Source: a virus. From it: 22,767 nt of DNA. Below are positions 7,094-14,597 of this stretch, one piece after another. The notes under the pieces were generated by a model that saw only the letters and a list, made by a program, of their open reading frames with translations, was not told where the DNA came from and searched no databases. The position numbers and the translations under genes are program-made. The stretch spans positions 1 to 22,767 of IMG/VR virus record IMGVR_UViG_3300025137_000322; one strand, given 5' to 3'. The stretch's first letter is position 1. Every line of letters begins with the position of its first letter.

Positions 7094-9688
7094 ATGGCAG
7101 AACAAATTATTTCCCCAGGTGTATTTACAAGAGAAAACGACCTATCATTTTTACCACAAGGAATTGGCGCAATTGGCGCTGCAATCATTGGACCTACAGT
7201 AAAAGGACCAGCATTTGTACCAACAGTAGTAAGAAGTTTCGCAGAATATGAAAGAAGATTTGGACCCTTAAGTTCTGAAACATATGTTCCACAAACAGTA
7301 AGAGAATATTTAAAAAATGCAGGCTCAGTTACGGTATGTAGAATATTAGCAGGAGGTGGATACACACTAGGTACAGCAGCAGGACAATCTAACCCTATAG
7401 GTGTATTTTTATCAGGATCAGTTGGAATAAATGTTGATGAAGCAGGTAAAACATTAGTAGGATTACTTTATCCTTCTAAAGCAGCAAGTACTCCTTCATT
7501 ACAATTATCATCAATTGGAGAGCATGCAGGAGCTACAGATAATGATATATCTGGAAGTTTTGGATTACTTCTTAGTGGTTCAAATGTTACAGAAACAAGA
7601 TTTTCAGCTTCTTTAAATCCATCTAGTAATGATTATCTATTTAAATATTTAGGATACACTCCAAATAATAGTAAAGATGGAGCAGATTCATATGCAGGTA
7701 CTCCTGCTTACACTTATTTAAATTTTAAAGAATTACAATCAAAAGTATTAGGCACACATAGTTTAAGTGGTTATGGACACGGAACAGGATCTATTGTACT
7801 TTTTGCTAGTATGAGTGCAACTCCTCAAGTATATGATGGAATTGGCCAAACAGAAGGATATGGTTATTCATCAACACCTTTTATTCAATCACAAATTGCA
7901 TTAGGACAAAAAGATTTATTTAAATTCCATACTTTAGATCATGGAAAACATTTATGTCATGAATATAAAATCTCAATAGCAAATTTAAAAGAACCAGGAG
8001 ATATAGATAACGTTGAACAATATTCACAATTTTCAGTTTTATTAAGAAGAACAAACGATACAGATAAAAACCCAATAATTTTAGAACAATATAACAATGT
8101 AACTTTAGATCCAGACAGCCCAAGATATATTTCAAGAGTTATTGGAGATAGATATCCACAGTACAATGATACTTTAGGAAAAGTTGAATTACTTGGAAAT
8201 TATTCAAACATTTCAAATTACATAAGAGTAGAAGTTTCAGATGCTGTAGATTCAAGAGCATTATCACCTAAATTATCACCAAAAGGATTTGCAGCAGTGT
8301 TAAATCCAATTGCATTAGGTGGTTTCTTTAGTAATGATTTAGCAGATGCATCAGCATCATTCTTCCCTACAGCTTCATACGAAGGAGAACAAACATTAGA
8401 AGCTTCAACAACATATAATGCTCATACATTATCATTACCACTTGCAACTGGTGGATCATATAATGCTAAAGGATATTTAGGATTCAAATTTCTAGAAAAA
8501 TCAGCTGATAATGAAAATTTCTTACAACCTTTACCAAATAGTGCCCCTACAAACGCAGCGGGTGCATTTAATGTTGAAAATTTCTACGGTCATGCAAGCT
8601 CATCAAAATGGACAGGTTCATTAAGTTCCTCAATTGATACAACAGGAGTAACAGGACCAGACGCAAATCAATTGAAATTTACAGTTCCTTTCCAAGGAGG
8701 TGATGATGGTTTAGCACCATGGACAGTTAAAAAAATAGGATCACATATAACTGCAACTAATGTATATGGATTTGATTTAAGTACAACTACAAAAGCAGGA
8801 TATACAGGATATAAAAAAGCATTAGACATATTATCAAATCAAGATGAATATGATATTAATATGTTAGCTATGCCTGGAGTTATCCATTCATTACACCCAT
8901 TAATAACAAATGCAGGTATTGACATGTGTGAAGATAGAGGAGACACATTCTTTGTAATGGATTTAAATGGAGTAGATGCTTCAGTTAACACAGCAGTAGC
9001 AAACGTAGCAGGTTTAGATACAAATTATGCTGCAGTTTATTACCCATGGATTAAAGTACTTGATACTGCTAAAAATAAACCAGTATTAGTACCACCATCA
9101 GTAATAGTACCAGGAGCAATAGCTGCTTCAGATAGAATTGCTGCAGAATGGTTTGCACCAGCAGGTTTAAATAGAGGTGTATTAGGAAATGTAATAGAAG
9201 CTAAAATAAGATTAAATCAAGCTGAAAGAGATACATTATATAATGAAAAAATCAACCCAATAGCAACATTCCCACAAACAGGAGTTTGTATTTGGGGTCA
9301 GAAAACATTACAAGAAAGATCAACAGCATTAGACAGAATTAATGTTAGAAGATTATTAATTGCTCTTAAGAAATTTATTGCAAGTTCTTCAAGATACTTA
9401 GTATTTGAACAAAATACACAAGCTACAAGAAACAGATTCTTAAATATTGTTAATCCATACTTAGAATCAGTACAACAAAGACAAGGACTATACGCATTTA
9501 GAGTGCAAATGGACGAAGGTAATAACACTCCAGATGTAATCGATAGAAACCAATTAGTTGGCGCAATATTTTTACAACCAGCTAAAACAGCAGAATTTAT
9601 AGTATTAGACTTTAACGTATTACCAACAGGAGCTACGTTTGATGGTGGAGGTGCTTCAGGTGGTGCAGGTGGTGGCGGAGGTTACTAA
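7094..9688 (+). CDS. gp18: Contractile tail sheath protein (gp18-like)
   Basis: An 864-residue subunit of the contractile sheath surrounding the tail tube. The N-terminus shows the family signature: ISPGVFTREND (6-16), then an Ala/Gly-rich strand, GPTVKGPAFVPT and a Phe-Gly-Pro (FGP) step near residue 56. The C-terminal domain has the classical TPDVIDRN (812-819), then GAIFLQPAKTAEFIVLDF, which forms the conserved polymerisation core. T4 gp18 is 659 residues, so about 200 extra residues lie in the middle (roughly 120-500), where Ser/Gly/Thr-rich sequence suggests surface-exposed inserted domains. The last 14 residues are almost all glycine (GGGASGGAGGGGGY), an unusual tail. The start follows an A-rich leader without Shine-Dalgarno. 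The tube gene follows after 52 bases, as in other myoviruses. Confidence 0.95.
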   Translation: MAEQIISPGVFTRENDLSFLPQGIGAIGAAIIGPTVKGPAFVPTVVRSFAEYERRFGPLSSETYVPQTVREYLKNAGSVTVCRILAGGGYTLGTAAGQSNPIGVFLSGSVGINVDEAGKTLVGLLYPSKAASTPSLQLSSIGEHAGATDNDISGSFGLLLSGSNVTETRFSASLNPSSNDYLFKYLGYTPNNSKDGADSYAGTPAYTYLNFKELQSKVLGTHSLSGYGHGTGSIVLFASMSATPQVYDGIGQTEGYGYSSTPFIQSQIALGQKDLFKFHTLDHGKHLCHEYKISIANLKEPGDIDNVEQYSQFSVLLRRTNDTDKNPIILEQYNNVTLDPDSPRYISRVIGDRYPQYNDTLGKVELLGNYSNISNYIRVEVSDAVDSRALSPKLSPKGFAAVLNPIALGGFFSNDLADASASFFPTASYEGEQTLEASTTYNAHTLSLPLATGGSYNAKGYLGFKFLEKSADNENFLQPLPNSAPTNAAGAFNVENFYGHASSSKWTGSLSSSIDTTGVTGPDANQLKFTVPFQGGDDGLAPWTVKKIGSHITATNVYGFDLSTTTKAGYTGYKKALDILSNQDEYDINMLAMPGVIHSLHPLITNAGIDMCEDRGDTFFVMDLNGVDASVNTAVANVAGLDTNYAAVYYPWIKVLDTAKNKPVLVPPSVIVPGAIAASDRIAAEWFAPAGLNRGVLGNVIEAKIRLNQAERDTLYNEKINPIATFPQTGVCIWGQKTLQERSTALDRINVRRLLIALKKFIASSSRYLVFEQNTQATRNRFLNIVNPYLESVQQRQGLYAFRVQMDEGNNTPDVIDRNQLVGAIFLQPAKTAEFIVLDFNVLPTGATFDGGGASGGAGGGGGY

Positions 9689-9703
9689 AAAGCTAAAAAA
9701 AAT

Positions 9704-9722
9704 TATATTTATCATAGAACAA
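9704..9722 (+). promoter_or_regulatory. Candidate late promoter of the tube gene, motif A
   Basis: TATATTTATCATAGAACAA is the near twin of 7044-7062. It lies 37 bases before the tube ATG in a 52-base gap with no recognisable terminator, so tube transcription could come both from here and by read-through from the sheath gene. Confidence 0.55.
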
Positions 9723-9740
9723 TTTAAATAAAACAAAAAG

Positions 9741-10226
9741 ATGGCAATATTAAACACAAACGAAATGATGTTCACAGCATTTGAACCAAAGTTACAAAAC
9801 AGGTTCCTAATGTTCATCGATGGTATCCCAGCATACCTTATTAAGAAAATAGCAAGACCAAGTATAACATTTGGAGAAGTGGTTCTTGATCATATTAATG
9901 TGAAAAGAAAAATCAAAGGAAAAGCTAATTGGGAAAACATCACATGTGATCTTTATGATCCAGTAACACCTTCAGGTGCTCAAGCAGTAATGGAGTGGGT
10001 TCGTTTGTCACACGAGTCAGTTACAGGTAGAGATGGTTATTCTGATTTCTATAAAAAAGACATTAGAATCAATACATTAGGACCAGTAGGTGATGTTGTT
10101 GAGGAATGGATCTTAAAAGGTGCTTATTGTCAATCAGCTAATTTTGGAGATATGGATTGGACATCAGACACACCAGCAAATATCAATATGACTATTGTAA
10201 TGGATTATGCTATATTAAATTACTAA
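9741..10226 (+). CDS. gp19: Tail tube protein (gp19-like)
   Basis: A 161-residue protein that stacks as hexameric rings to form the inner tail tube; T4 gp19 has 163 residues. Family features are the early FEPKLQNRFLMFIDGIPAYLIKKIARPSI region, where the tube subunit's first strands lie, and WVRLSHESVTG in the middle. The C-terminal GDMDWTSDTPANINMTIVMDYAIL matches the conserved MDW...INMT...DY ending. The position directly after the sheath gene is the standard order. The start is unambiguous, preceded by an A-rich leader. A rho-independent terminator follows 20 bases after the stop, closing the sheath-tube unit. Confidence 0.93.
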   Translation: MAILNTNEMMFTAFEPKLQNRFLMFIDGIPAYLIKKIARPSITFGEVVLDHINVKRKIKGKANWENITCDLYDPVTPSGAQAVMEWVRLSHESVTGRDGYSDFYKKDIRINTLGPVGDVVEEWILKGAYCQSANFGDMDWTSDTPANINMTIVMDYAILNY

Positions 10227-10246
10227 AAGTTAACTTATATTAAAAG

Positions 10247-10277
10247 AAAAGCGCCTAATTTGGCGCTTTTTTTGTTT
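10247..10277 (+). terminator. Rho-independent terminator after the tube gene
   Basis: A perfect 9-bp stem, AAAAGCGCC (10247-10255) with GGCGCTTTT (10262-10270), has a 6-base loop and is followed by more T and TGTTT. It is the most GC-rich intergenic element here. Confidence 0.9.
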
Positions 10278-10280
10278 CTC

Positions 10281-10294
10281 TATATATGTATATC
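10281..10294 (+). promoter_or_regulatory. Candidate promoter/operator, motif B copy 2
   Basis: TATATATGTATATC shares 13 exact bases with 6621-6633. It sits directly behind the terminator and 31 bases before the gp26-like ATG, where a promoter is needed to restart transcription. Confidence 0.5.
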
Positions 10295-10324
10295 TGAACT
10301 AGTTTTAAATAAATAAATAACGTT

Positions 10325-11131
10325 ATGGAACAAACACCAAAACCCCAATCAACATCTTACACTCAGGAAGAAAAACACCAATATCCTACTGAAGAAGTTA
10401 CATTACCTTCAAAAGGATTGTTGTATCCTGAAGGATCTCCTTTAAGATCAGGTAAAATTACAATGAAGTATATGACTGCTCGTGAAGAAGATATTCTTAC
10501 AAATCAAAATCTTATTCAAAATGGAACAGTAATTGATAAATTATTACAGTCTCTTATTGTAACTCCTATTGATTATAATAGTTTACTCATAGGAGATAAA
10601 AACGCTATATTAGTAGCTGCACGTATTTTAGGATATGGTCAAGATTATACATTTAAACTTAAAAATCCTAGCACAGGAGAAGAAGAAGATATAACAGTTG
10701 ATTTAACTAAATCTAATGATGTATCAATAGATGAATCTATAATTACAAATGGTAAAAATGATTTTCAATTTACATTACCTACATCTAAACTTCTTATTAC
10801 TTTTAAATTTTTATCTCAAGATGATGAAAATAAAATAGCTAAGGAATTAAAAGGTCTTAAAAAATTAAATAAACAATCCTCTTCAGAATTAACTACTCGA
10901 ATGAAATATTTAATTACATCCATAAATGGTGATTACGAGAAGAAAACTATTAGAGAATTTGTAGATGGGAATTTTTTAGCTCGTGATGCAAGAGCATTAA
11001 GAGATTATATATCAAAATCAATGCCAGACATTGATTTAACTTATGATGTTGAATTTGAGGATGGGACAGTAATAGAAGGTATTACAATTCCTATCAGTGT
11101 TAACTTTTTTTGGCCTGACGCCCAAATATAG
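10325..11131 (+). CDS. Baseplate hub assembly / tail assembly protein (gp26-like, T4 baseplate family)
   Basis: A 268-residue protein whose N-terminal half carries the family signature: EEVTLPSKGLLYPEGSPL (23-40), then SGKITMKYMTAREEDILTN and a KLLQSLI helix. This is the pattern of the T4_baseplate family (gp26). T4 gp26 has 208 residues and acts catalytically in hub assembly rather than as a major virion part. The C-terminus ends PISVNFFWPDAQI. The stop TAG at 11129-11131 is the only non-TAA stop among the fourteen genes that end in this window. A run of seven T in NFFW lets the ribosome enter the overlapping downstream frame, which could give a longer product of about 345 residues. Placement just before the tape measure fits a tape-measure or hub chaperone. 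Confidence 0.8.
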   Translation: MEQTPKPQSTSYTQEEKHQYPTEEVTLPSKGLLYPEGSPLRSGKITMKYMTAREEDILTNQNLIQNGTVIDKLLQSLIVTPIDYNSLLIGDKNAILVAARILGYGQDYTFKLKNPSTGEEEDITVDLTKSNDVSIDESIITNGKNDFQFTLPTSKLLITFKFLSQDDENKIAKELKGLKKLNKQSSSELTTRMKYLITSINGDYEKKTIREFVDGNFLARDARALRDYISKSMPDIDLTYDVEFEDGTVIEGITIPISVNFFWPDAQI

Positions 11132-11363
11132 AAATCTCGTATTCAATCAGATACATGATCTGGTGTACCATGGCGGCGGTGGATTTATACACTCAGAGAT
11201 ATACAACATGCCTATCTGGATGAGAAGATTCCACATTAGTAAAATCAATGAACATAACCAACAGTTAGAAGAAGAAAGGGATAAAATAAAAAATAAAAAC
11301 AGTCCATCTTCAAATAAAGTAACGGGACCCAATGTAAGTCCTTCTTCAACATATAATTATTAA
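11097..11363 (+). CDS. Downstream part of a frameshifted tail assembly chaperone (overlapping ORF)
   Basis: This frame is +1 relative to the gp26-like gene and is open from 11076 (after a TAG at 11073) to TAA at 11361. Its only early start is GTG at 11097, with no ribosome-binding site. Coding character begins at the T run: GLTPKYRNLVFNQIHDLVYH, then GGGGF, YNMPIWMRRFHISKI and a charged helix EHNQQLEEERDKIK, ending in a Ser/Pro/Asn-rich tail. The well-formed aromatic and MP-W-R-F pattern shows a real protein. Expression is most likely by a +1 (or -2) ribosomal frameshift at 11105-11111, giving 262 gp26-like residues plus 83 from this frame, analogous to the G/GT chaperones before tape measures in other tailed phages. 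Independent translation from GTG is the alternative. Confidence 0.7.
   Translation: MLTFFGLTPKYRNLVFNQIHDLVYHGGGGFIHSEIYNMPIWMRRFHISKINEHNQQLEEERDKIKNKNSPSSNKVTGPNVSPSSTYNY
11105..11111 (+). other. Candidate programmed frameshift site (T7 run)
   Basis: The sequence AAC TTT TTT TGG in the gp26-like frame becomes TTT TTT GGC after a +1 slip. Phe-tRNA can re-pair on the T run, and the downstream frame starts its conserved-looking sequence exactly here. A -2 slip would give the same frame. Confidence 0.55.
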
Positions 11364-11366
11364 AGT

Positions 11367-11394
11367 AAAGGTATCGAAGATACCTTTCTTTTTT
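11367..11394 (+). terminator. Rho-independent terminator before the tape-measure gene
   Basis: AAAGGTATC (11367-11375) pairs perfectly with GATACCTTT (11379-11387) around a 3-base loop, followed by CTTTTTT. It starts 4 bases after the overlapping ORF's stop. Confidence 0.9.
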
Positions 11395-11404
11395 ATATTT
11401 ATAA
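11394..11404 (+). promoter_or_regulatory. Candidate late promoter of the tape-measure gene, motif A
   Basis: TATATTTATAA directly abuts the terminator's T tract and lies 29 bases before the ATG at 11423. It has the same core as 7044 and 13804 but lacks the TAGAACAA extension. Confidence 0.5.
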
Positions 11405-11422
11405 CCACAGGAATAATATATT

Positions 11423-13801
11423 ATGGTAGATCAAAGCGAAGAATTAAATAAATCAAAAGCTGAAGCAAAACAGCTTAGGGAAGAACTTAAGGAAATATTA
11501 TTTGCTTCTAGAGACATAGCTCAAGAAGCTGGACTTCTTGCTAAAAGTTTGGGTCTAGGTACTATAGAAGCAGCAGCTTTTCGTAAAGCTTTTAAAGAAA
11601 CAGCTAATATAGCAGGTGAATTAGCAAACAATGCAGATAAAATTTTAGCTGGACAGGCAAAATCAAAAAATCTCCAAAAAGAATTAGAAAAAAATACTAG
11701 ATCTAGAAAAAATTTAGAACAAGAAATAAGTCAAGTTTTATTAAAAGCAGGAGTAAGCCAAAAAGATATTACTAAAAATTTAAGGACTCAAGATGGATTA
11801 ACTAATCTACTATATAATAAACATAATGACATTAATTCTGAAATTGTTGATTCTGTAGCCTTATATGAAGAACAAGCAGCAAATAACTTATCAAATAATA
11901 AAATACTTGATGCACAGTTAAAAAAACAAAAAGAGATAGAAAAAACAACAGGTTTAACGGGTAAATTACTTAAAGGTATAGAAAAAATACCATTAGTAGG
12001 CCAATTTGTAGATAGTGCAGAAGCTCTAGAAAAAATGCAAGCAGCTGCAGCAGGTGGTGCTGGTAAAGTTGAAACTATGTTTATTGGATTGAAATCAGCA
12101 GGTAAAGATATTGCTGCGGGTTTAACGGATCCTCTTTTTATAATGACACAATTAGTAAAAGCGGGTCTAGAATTTGATTCAGAACTTACTAAAATAGAAA
12201 AGAATCTAGGAACTAGTAGAGATTCAGCGGCCTTTATTAGATTAAATTTTACAGAATTAGCTGGTGCATCAAATAATTTAGCTATTACCTCTGCAGAAAT
12301 AATGAAAGCATTTACTAGTTTAAATGAACAATTTGGAACAGCTTCTACAGTTTTAAGAGATGATATAGTAGTAGAATCTGCTGAGTTAATGAAATTAACA
12401 GGACAGTCGGCTGAATCAGTAGCGAATTTTGCAAAATTTGCAAATATATCTGGCAAAAATATGGCCGTTGTTACTAAAGAAGCAAGAGCAGCAGTAGTAG
12501 CAGCAGAACAAGAAAACGGAGTAAGATTAGATATTAATAAAGTATTAGAAGAAACAGGTAAAATAACAGGTCAAATAGCTGCTCAATTAGGAGGTAATCC
12601 TGAAAAAATAGCTAAAGCAGTAGCTGTAGCTAAACAATTTGGAATGACTTTAGAGGGAGTAGCTGCTGCTGGAAAATCATTATTAAATTTTGAAGAAAGT
12701 ATAAATGCAGAATTAGAAGCAGAATTACTTACAGGTAAAAATCTTAATTTAGAAAGAGCAAGATTAGCTGCTTTAACAGGTGATTATGAAACATTAACAA
12801 AAGAAATAAATGCAAATGTAGGTGATTTTGGTGATTTTACCAAAATGAATGTATTACAACAGGAAGCATTAGCTAAATCAGTTGGTATGACTGCAGATGC
12901 ATTAGCTGATCAACTACTATCTAAAGCTAATTTAGAACAACTAGCACAAGAAGCAAGAGCTGGGGGAGATGAAGATTTAGCTAGACAATTAGAAGCTAGA
13001 AGTGCACAAGAAGACTTTAATGATGCAGTAGCTAAATTAAAAGGATTATTTACTGACATTGTGGGGGGACCAGTATCTGCTCTTTTAGATTTATTAACTA
13101 TGGCTCTTACACCTATAACACTAGCAGCTAATGGTTTATCAGGTATAATGGCATTATTTACAGATGGTAATAAAGAATTAACTTTTATGGAATCATTATT
13201 AGGATCTGTAGCAGCTGCTTTTTTAGCTATTAAAGGTACTATGATGGCTATTAAAGCTATCCAAGTAGCAACAAATGTAGTTAAAGCTATAGGTTTAGGA
13301 TTTGATATAGCAACAGGAAAAGCATCAGCAAAAAATATTTTATCACTAAATAAAGGTTTAGGAAAAAACATAGCCCTAGCAGCAGCAAAAATATTTGGTA
13401 CATTTGCTAAAATACCTTTTGGACTTGGTATACCTTTAGCTATAGCATCTGTTATAGGAATGGCTGCTTTAGTAAAGAAAATGTCAAAAGCAGATGATGG
13501 TATATTTGAAGGAGGAGGATATGGAAAAAGAGCTTTATTAGATGAAGGATCAGTAACATTATTTAATAATAAAGATACTATAATAGCTGGAACTAATTTA
13601 AATAAAGGAGATGATGTTATAAGTAAACCAAAAGGAAGTGTTGATATAACTCCTTCTTTTGATTATGAACAAATGGCACAAGCCTTTAGTAATGTAAACA
13701 TTAGTGCTACTACTAAATTTGATGATTTTGGTTCAAGAAGTAATCTAGCACGAACAGGATTAAAAAATAATAATTTAAAAAATCAAAGCAGTTTTGCTTA
13801 A
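11423..13801 (+). CDS. Tail tape-measure protein
   Basis: A 792-residue protein that sets tail length and occupies the tube lumen before DNA ejection. Residues 1-130 are charged and helical with heptad-like repeats; the middle is Ala/Glu/Lys-rich helix. Hydrophobic segments follow at about 547-580, 592-635 and 664-685, typical of tape measures that interact with membranes during infection. The C-terminus holds DDGIFEGGGYGKRALLDEG (691-709), then an IIAGTNL stretch, a pattern often seen at tape-measure ends. At the usual rule of about 1.5 angstrom per residue it predicts a tail of roughly 120 nm (inference). T4 gp29 has 590 residues. It sits behind its own terminator-promoter pair, after the chaperone-like gene, as expected. 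No lysozyme or peptidase motif was seen. Confidence 0.88.
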   Translation: MVDQSEELNKSKAEAKQLREELKEILFASRDIAQEAGLLAKSLGLGTIEAAAFRKAFKETANIAGELANNADKILAGQAKSKNLQKELEKNTRSRKNLEQEISQVLLKAGVSQKDITKNLRTQDGLTNLLYNKHNDINSEIVDSVALYEEQAANNLSNNKILDAQLKKQKEIEKTTGLTGKLLKGIEKIPLVGQFVDSAEALEKMQAAAAGGAGKVETMFIGLKSAGKDIAAGLTDPLFIMTQLVKAGLEFDSELTKIEKNLGTSRDSAAFIRLNFTELAGASNNLAITSAEIMKAFTSLNEQFGTASTVLRDDIVVESAELMKLTGQSAESVANFAKFANISGKNMAVVTKEARAAVVAAEQENGVRLDINKVLEETGKITGQIAAQLGGNPEKIAKAVAVAKQFGMTLEGVAAAGKSLLNFEESINAELEAELLTGKNLNLERARLAALTGDYETLTKEINANVGDFGDFTKMNVLQQEALAKSVGMTADALADQLLSKANLEQLAQEARAGGDEDLARQLEARSAQEDFNDAVAKLKGLFTDIVGGPVSALLDLLTMALTPITLAANGLSGIMALFTDGNKELTFMESLLGSVAAAFLAIKGTMMAIKAIQVATNVVKAIGLGFDIATGKASAKNILSLNKGLGKNIALAAAKIFGTFAKIPFGLGIPLAIASVIGMAALVKKMSKADDGIFEGGGYGKRALLDEGSVTLFNNKDTIIAGTNLNKGDDVISKPKGSVDITPSFDYEQMAQAFSNVNISATTKFDDFGSRSNLARTGLKNNNLKNQSSFA

Positions 13802-13803
13802 GT

Positions 13804-13814
13804 TATATTTATAA
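13804..13814 (+). promoter_or_regulatory. Candidate late promoter of the baseplate block, motif A
   Basis: TATATTTATAA lies two bases after the tape-measure stop and 26 bases before the ATG at 13830. No other promoter-like box is visible until the right-hand gene, so it may drive the whole 13830-22303 block. Confidence 0.5.
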
Positions 13815-13829
13815 TAAAATAATAAAATT

Positions 13830-14591
13830 ATGGGATTAAAAGATTTAAATTCAATATTAGACTTAGTAAATGGAAATGAAATTCCTGTTGGTAATATGGA
13901 AAACCAAATGGGACCTCAATTTCAATTACCAATAGAAACGGCAGATCAAAAACATAAAGATTCATTAACACAACAATCAAATTATCAATATGGAGATTCT
14001 AAAGCAAAACAAGGACCTTCTACCCTTGATTTAAATGGTAATCCAGATCTTAATTACAATACTTTAAATGGAACATTAAACTCTCCATTTACAAGTAAAA
14101 CAGGAACATCAGATCATATGATAGATTTACTTACACAAAATGTAAGAAGTAATAACCATCCATATACTCCTCATAATGGAACTATAACATATTCTCCATC
14201 ACCTAATAAGTCAGATTTCCAAGACTTAAATGGTCTGCCTGGAAAAGCTTTTCAATTACCACTAGAAGCTGCTGATCAAAAACATAAAGATTCATTAACA
14301 CAACAATCAAATTACCAACATGGTGGTTTTAAAGAAACAGTAGGACCTTCCACTCAAGATTTAGATGGTAATCCAGGACCAATGTTTCATGGAGGTGTTA
14401 GAATAGGATCAGGTGTAGATACATTACATGTAGATTTATTATCTGAAAGATATAAAAGTAATATAAACCCAGGAGCATCTTATGGTGCAGGACAACCCGG
14501 AGGAACTTGGCCTAGTGTTAGAGATGGAGGTCTTGATTTAGATGGTGGTTTACCTACAAATGGAGAATATTTAAATAATTTTCCATCATAA
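13830..14591 (+). CDS. Internally duplicated structural protein, unknown function
   Basis: A 253-residue Asn/Gly/Pro/Gln-rich protein with no recognised family. A segment of about 50 residues occurs twice, at about 31-75 and 141-185. Its core DQKHKDSLTQQSNY (39-52 and 149-162) is identical, flanked by QLP-E-A before and GPST-DL-GNP after. The two copies are 110 residues apart and their DNA is identical over 41 bases. The start codon follows AATAAAATT. It lies between the tape measure and baseplate genes, which suggests a baseplate or tail-tip component. Low hydrophobicity and few regular helices point to an extended or beta-rich, possibly partly disordered protein. Confidence 0.6.
   Translation: MGLKDLNSILDLVNGNEIPVGNMENQMGPQFQLPIETADQKHKDSLTQQSNYQYGDSKAKQGPSTLDLNGNPDLNYNTLNGTLNSPFTSKTGTSDHMIDLLTQNVRSNNHPYTPHNGTITYSPSPNKSDFQDLNGLPGKAFQLPLEAADQKHKDSLTQQSNYQHGGFKETVGPSTQDLDGNPGPMFHGGVRIGSGVDTLHVDLLSERYKSNINPGASYGAGQPGGTWPSVRDGGLDLDGGLPTNGEYLNNFPS
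13944..13984 (+). repeat. 41-bp direct repeat, copy 1
   Basis: Identical to 14274-14314, in frame, 330 bases apart. Similarity continues in both directions with substitutions, for example TTTCAATTACCA upstream of each copy. Confidence 0.9.
14274..14314 (+). repeat. 41-bp direct repeat, copy 2
   Basis: Second copy of 13944-13984, encoding residues 149-161 and part of 162 of the same protein. Confidence 0.9.
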
Positions 14592-14597
14592 TAAAAT

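Noticed and set aside
11788-12456. 222-residue minus-strand open frame inside the tape-measure gene, and a similar one at 12910-13371
   Set aside because: Both lie wholly inside a strongly coding plus-strand gene with typical tape-measure features; length arises from Ala/Lys/Glu codons lacking antisense stops.
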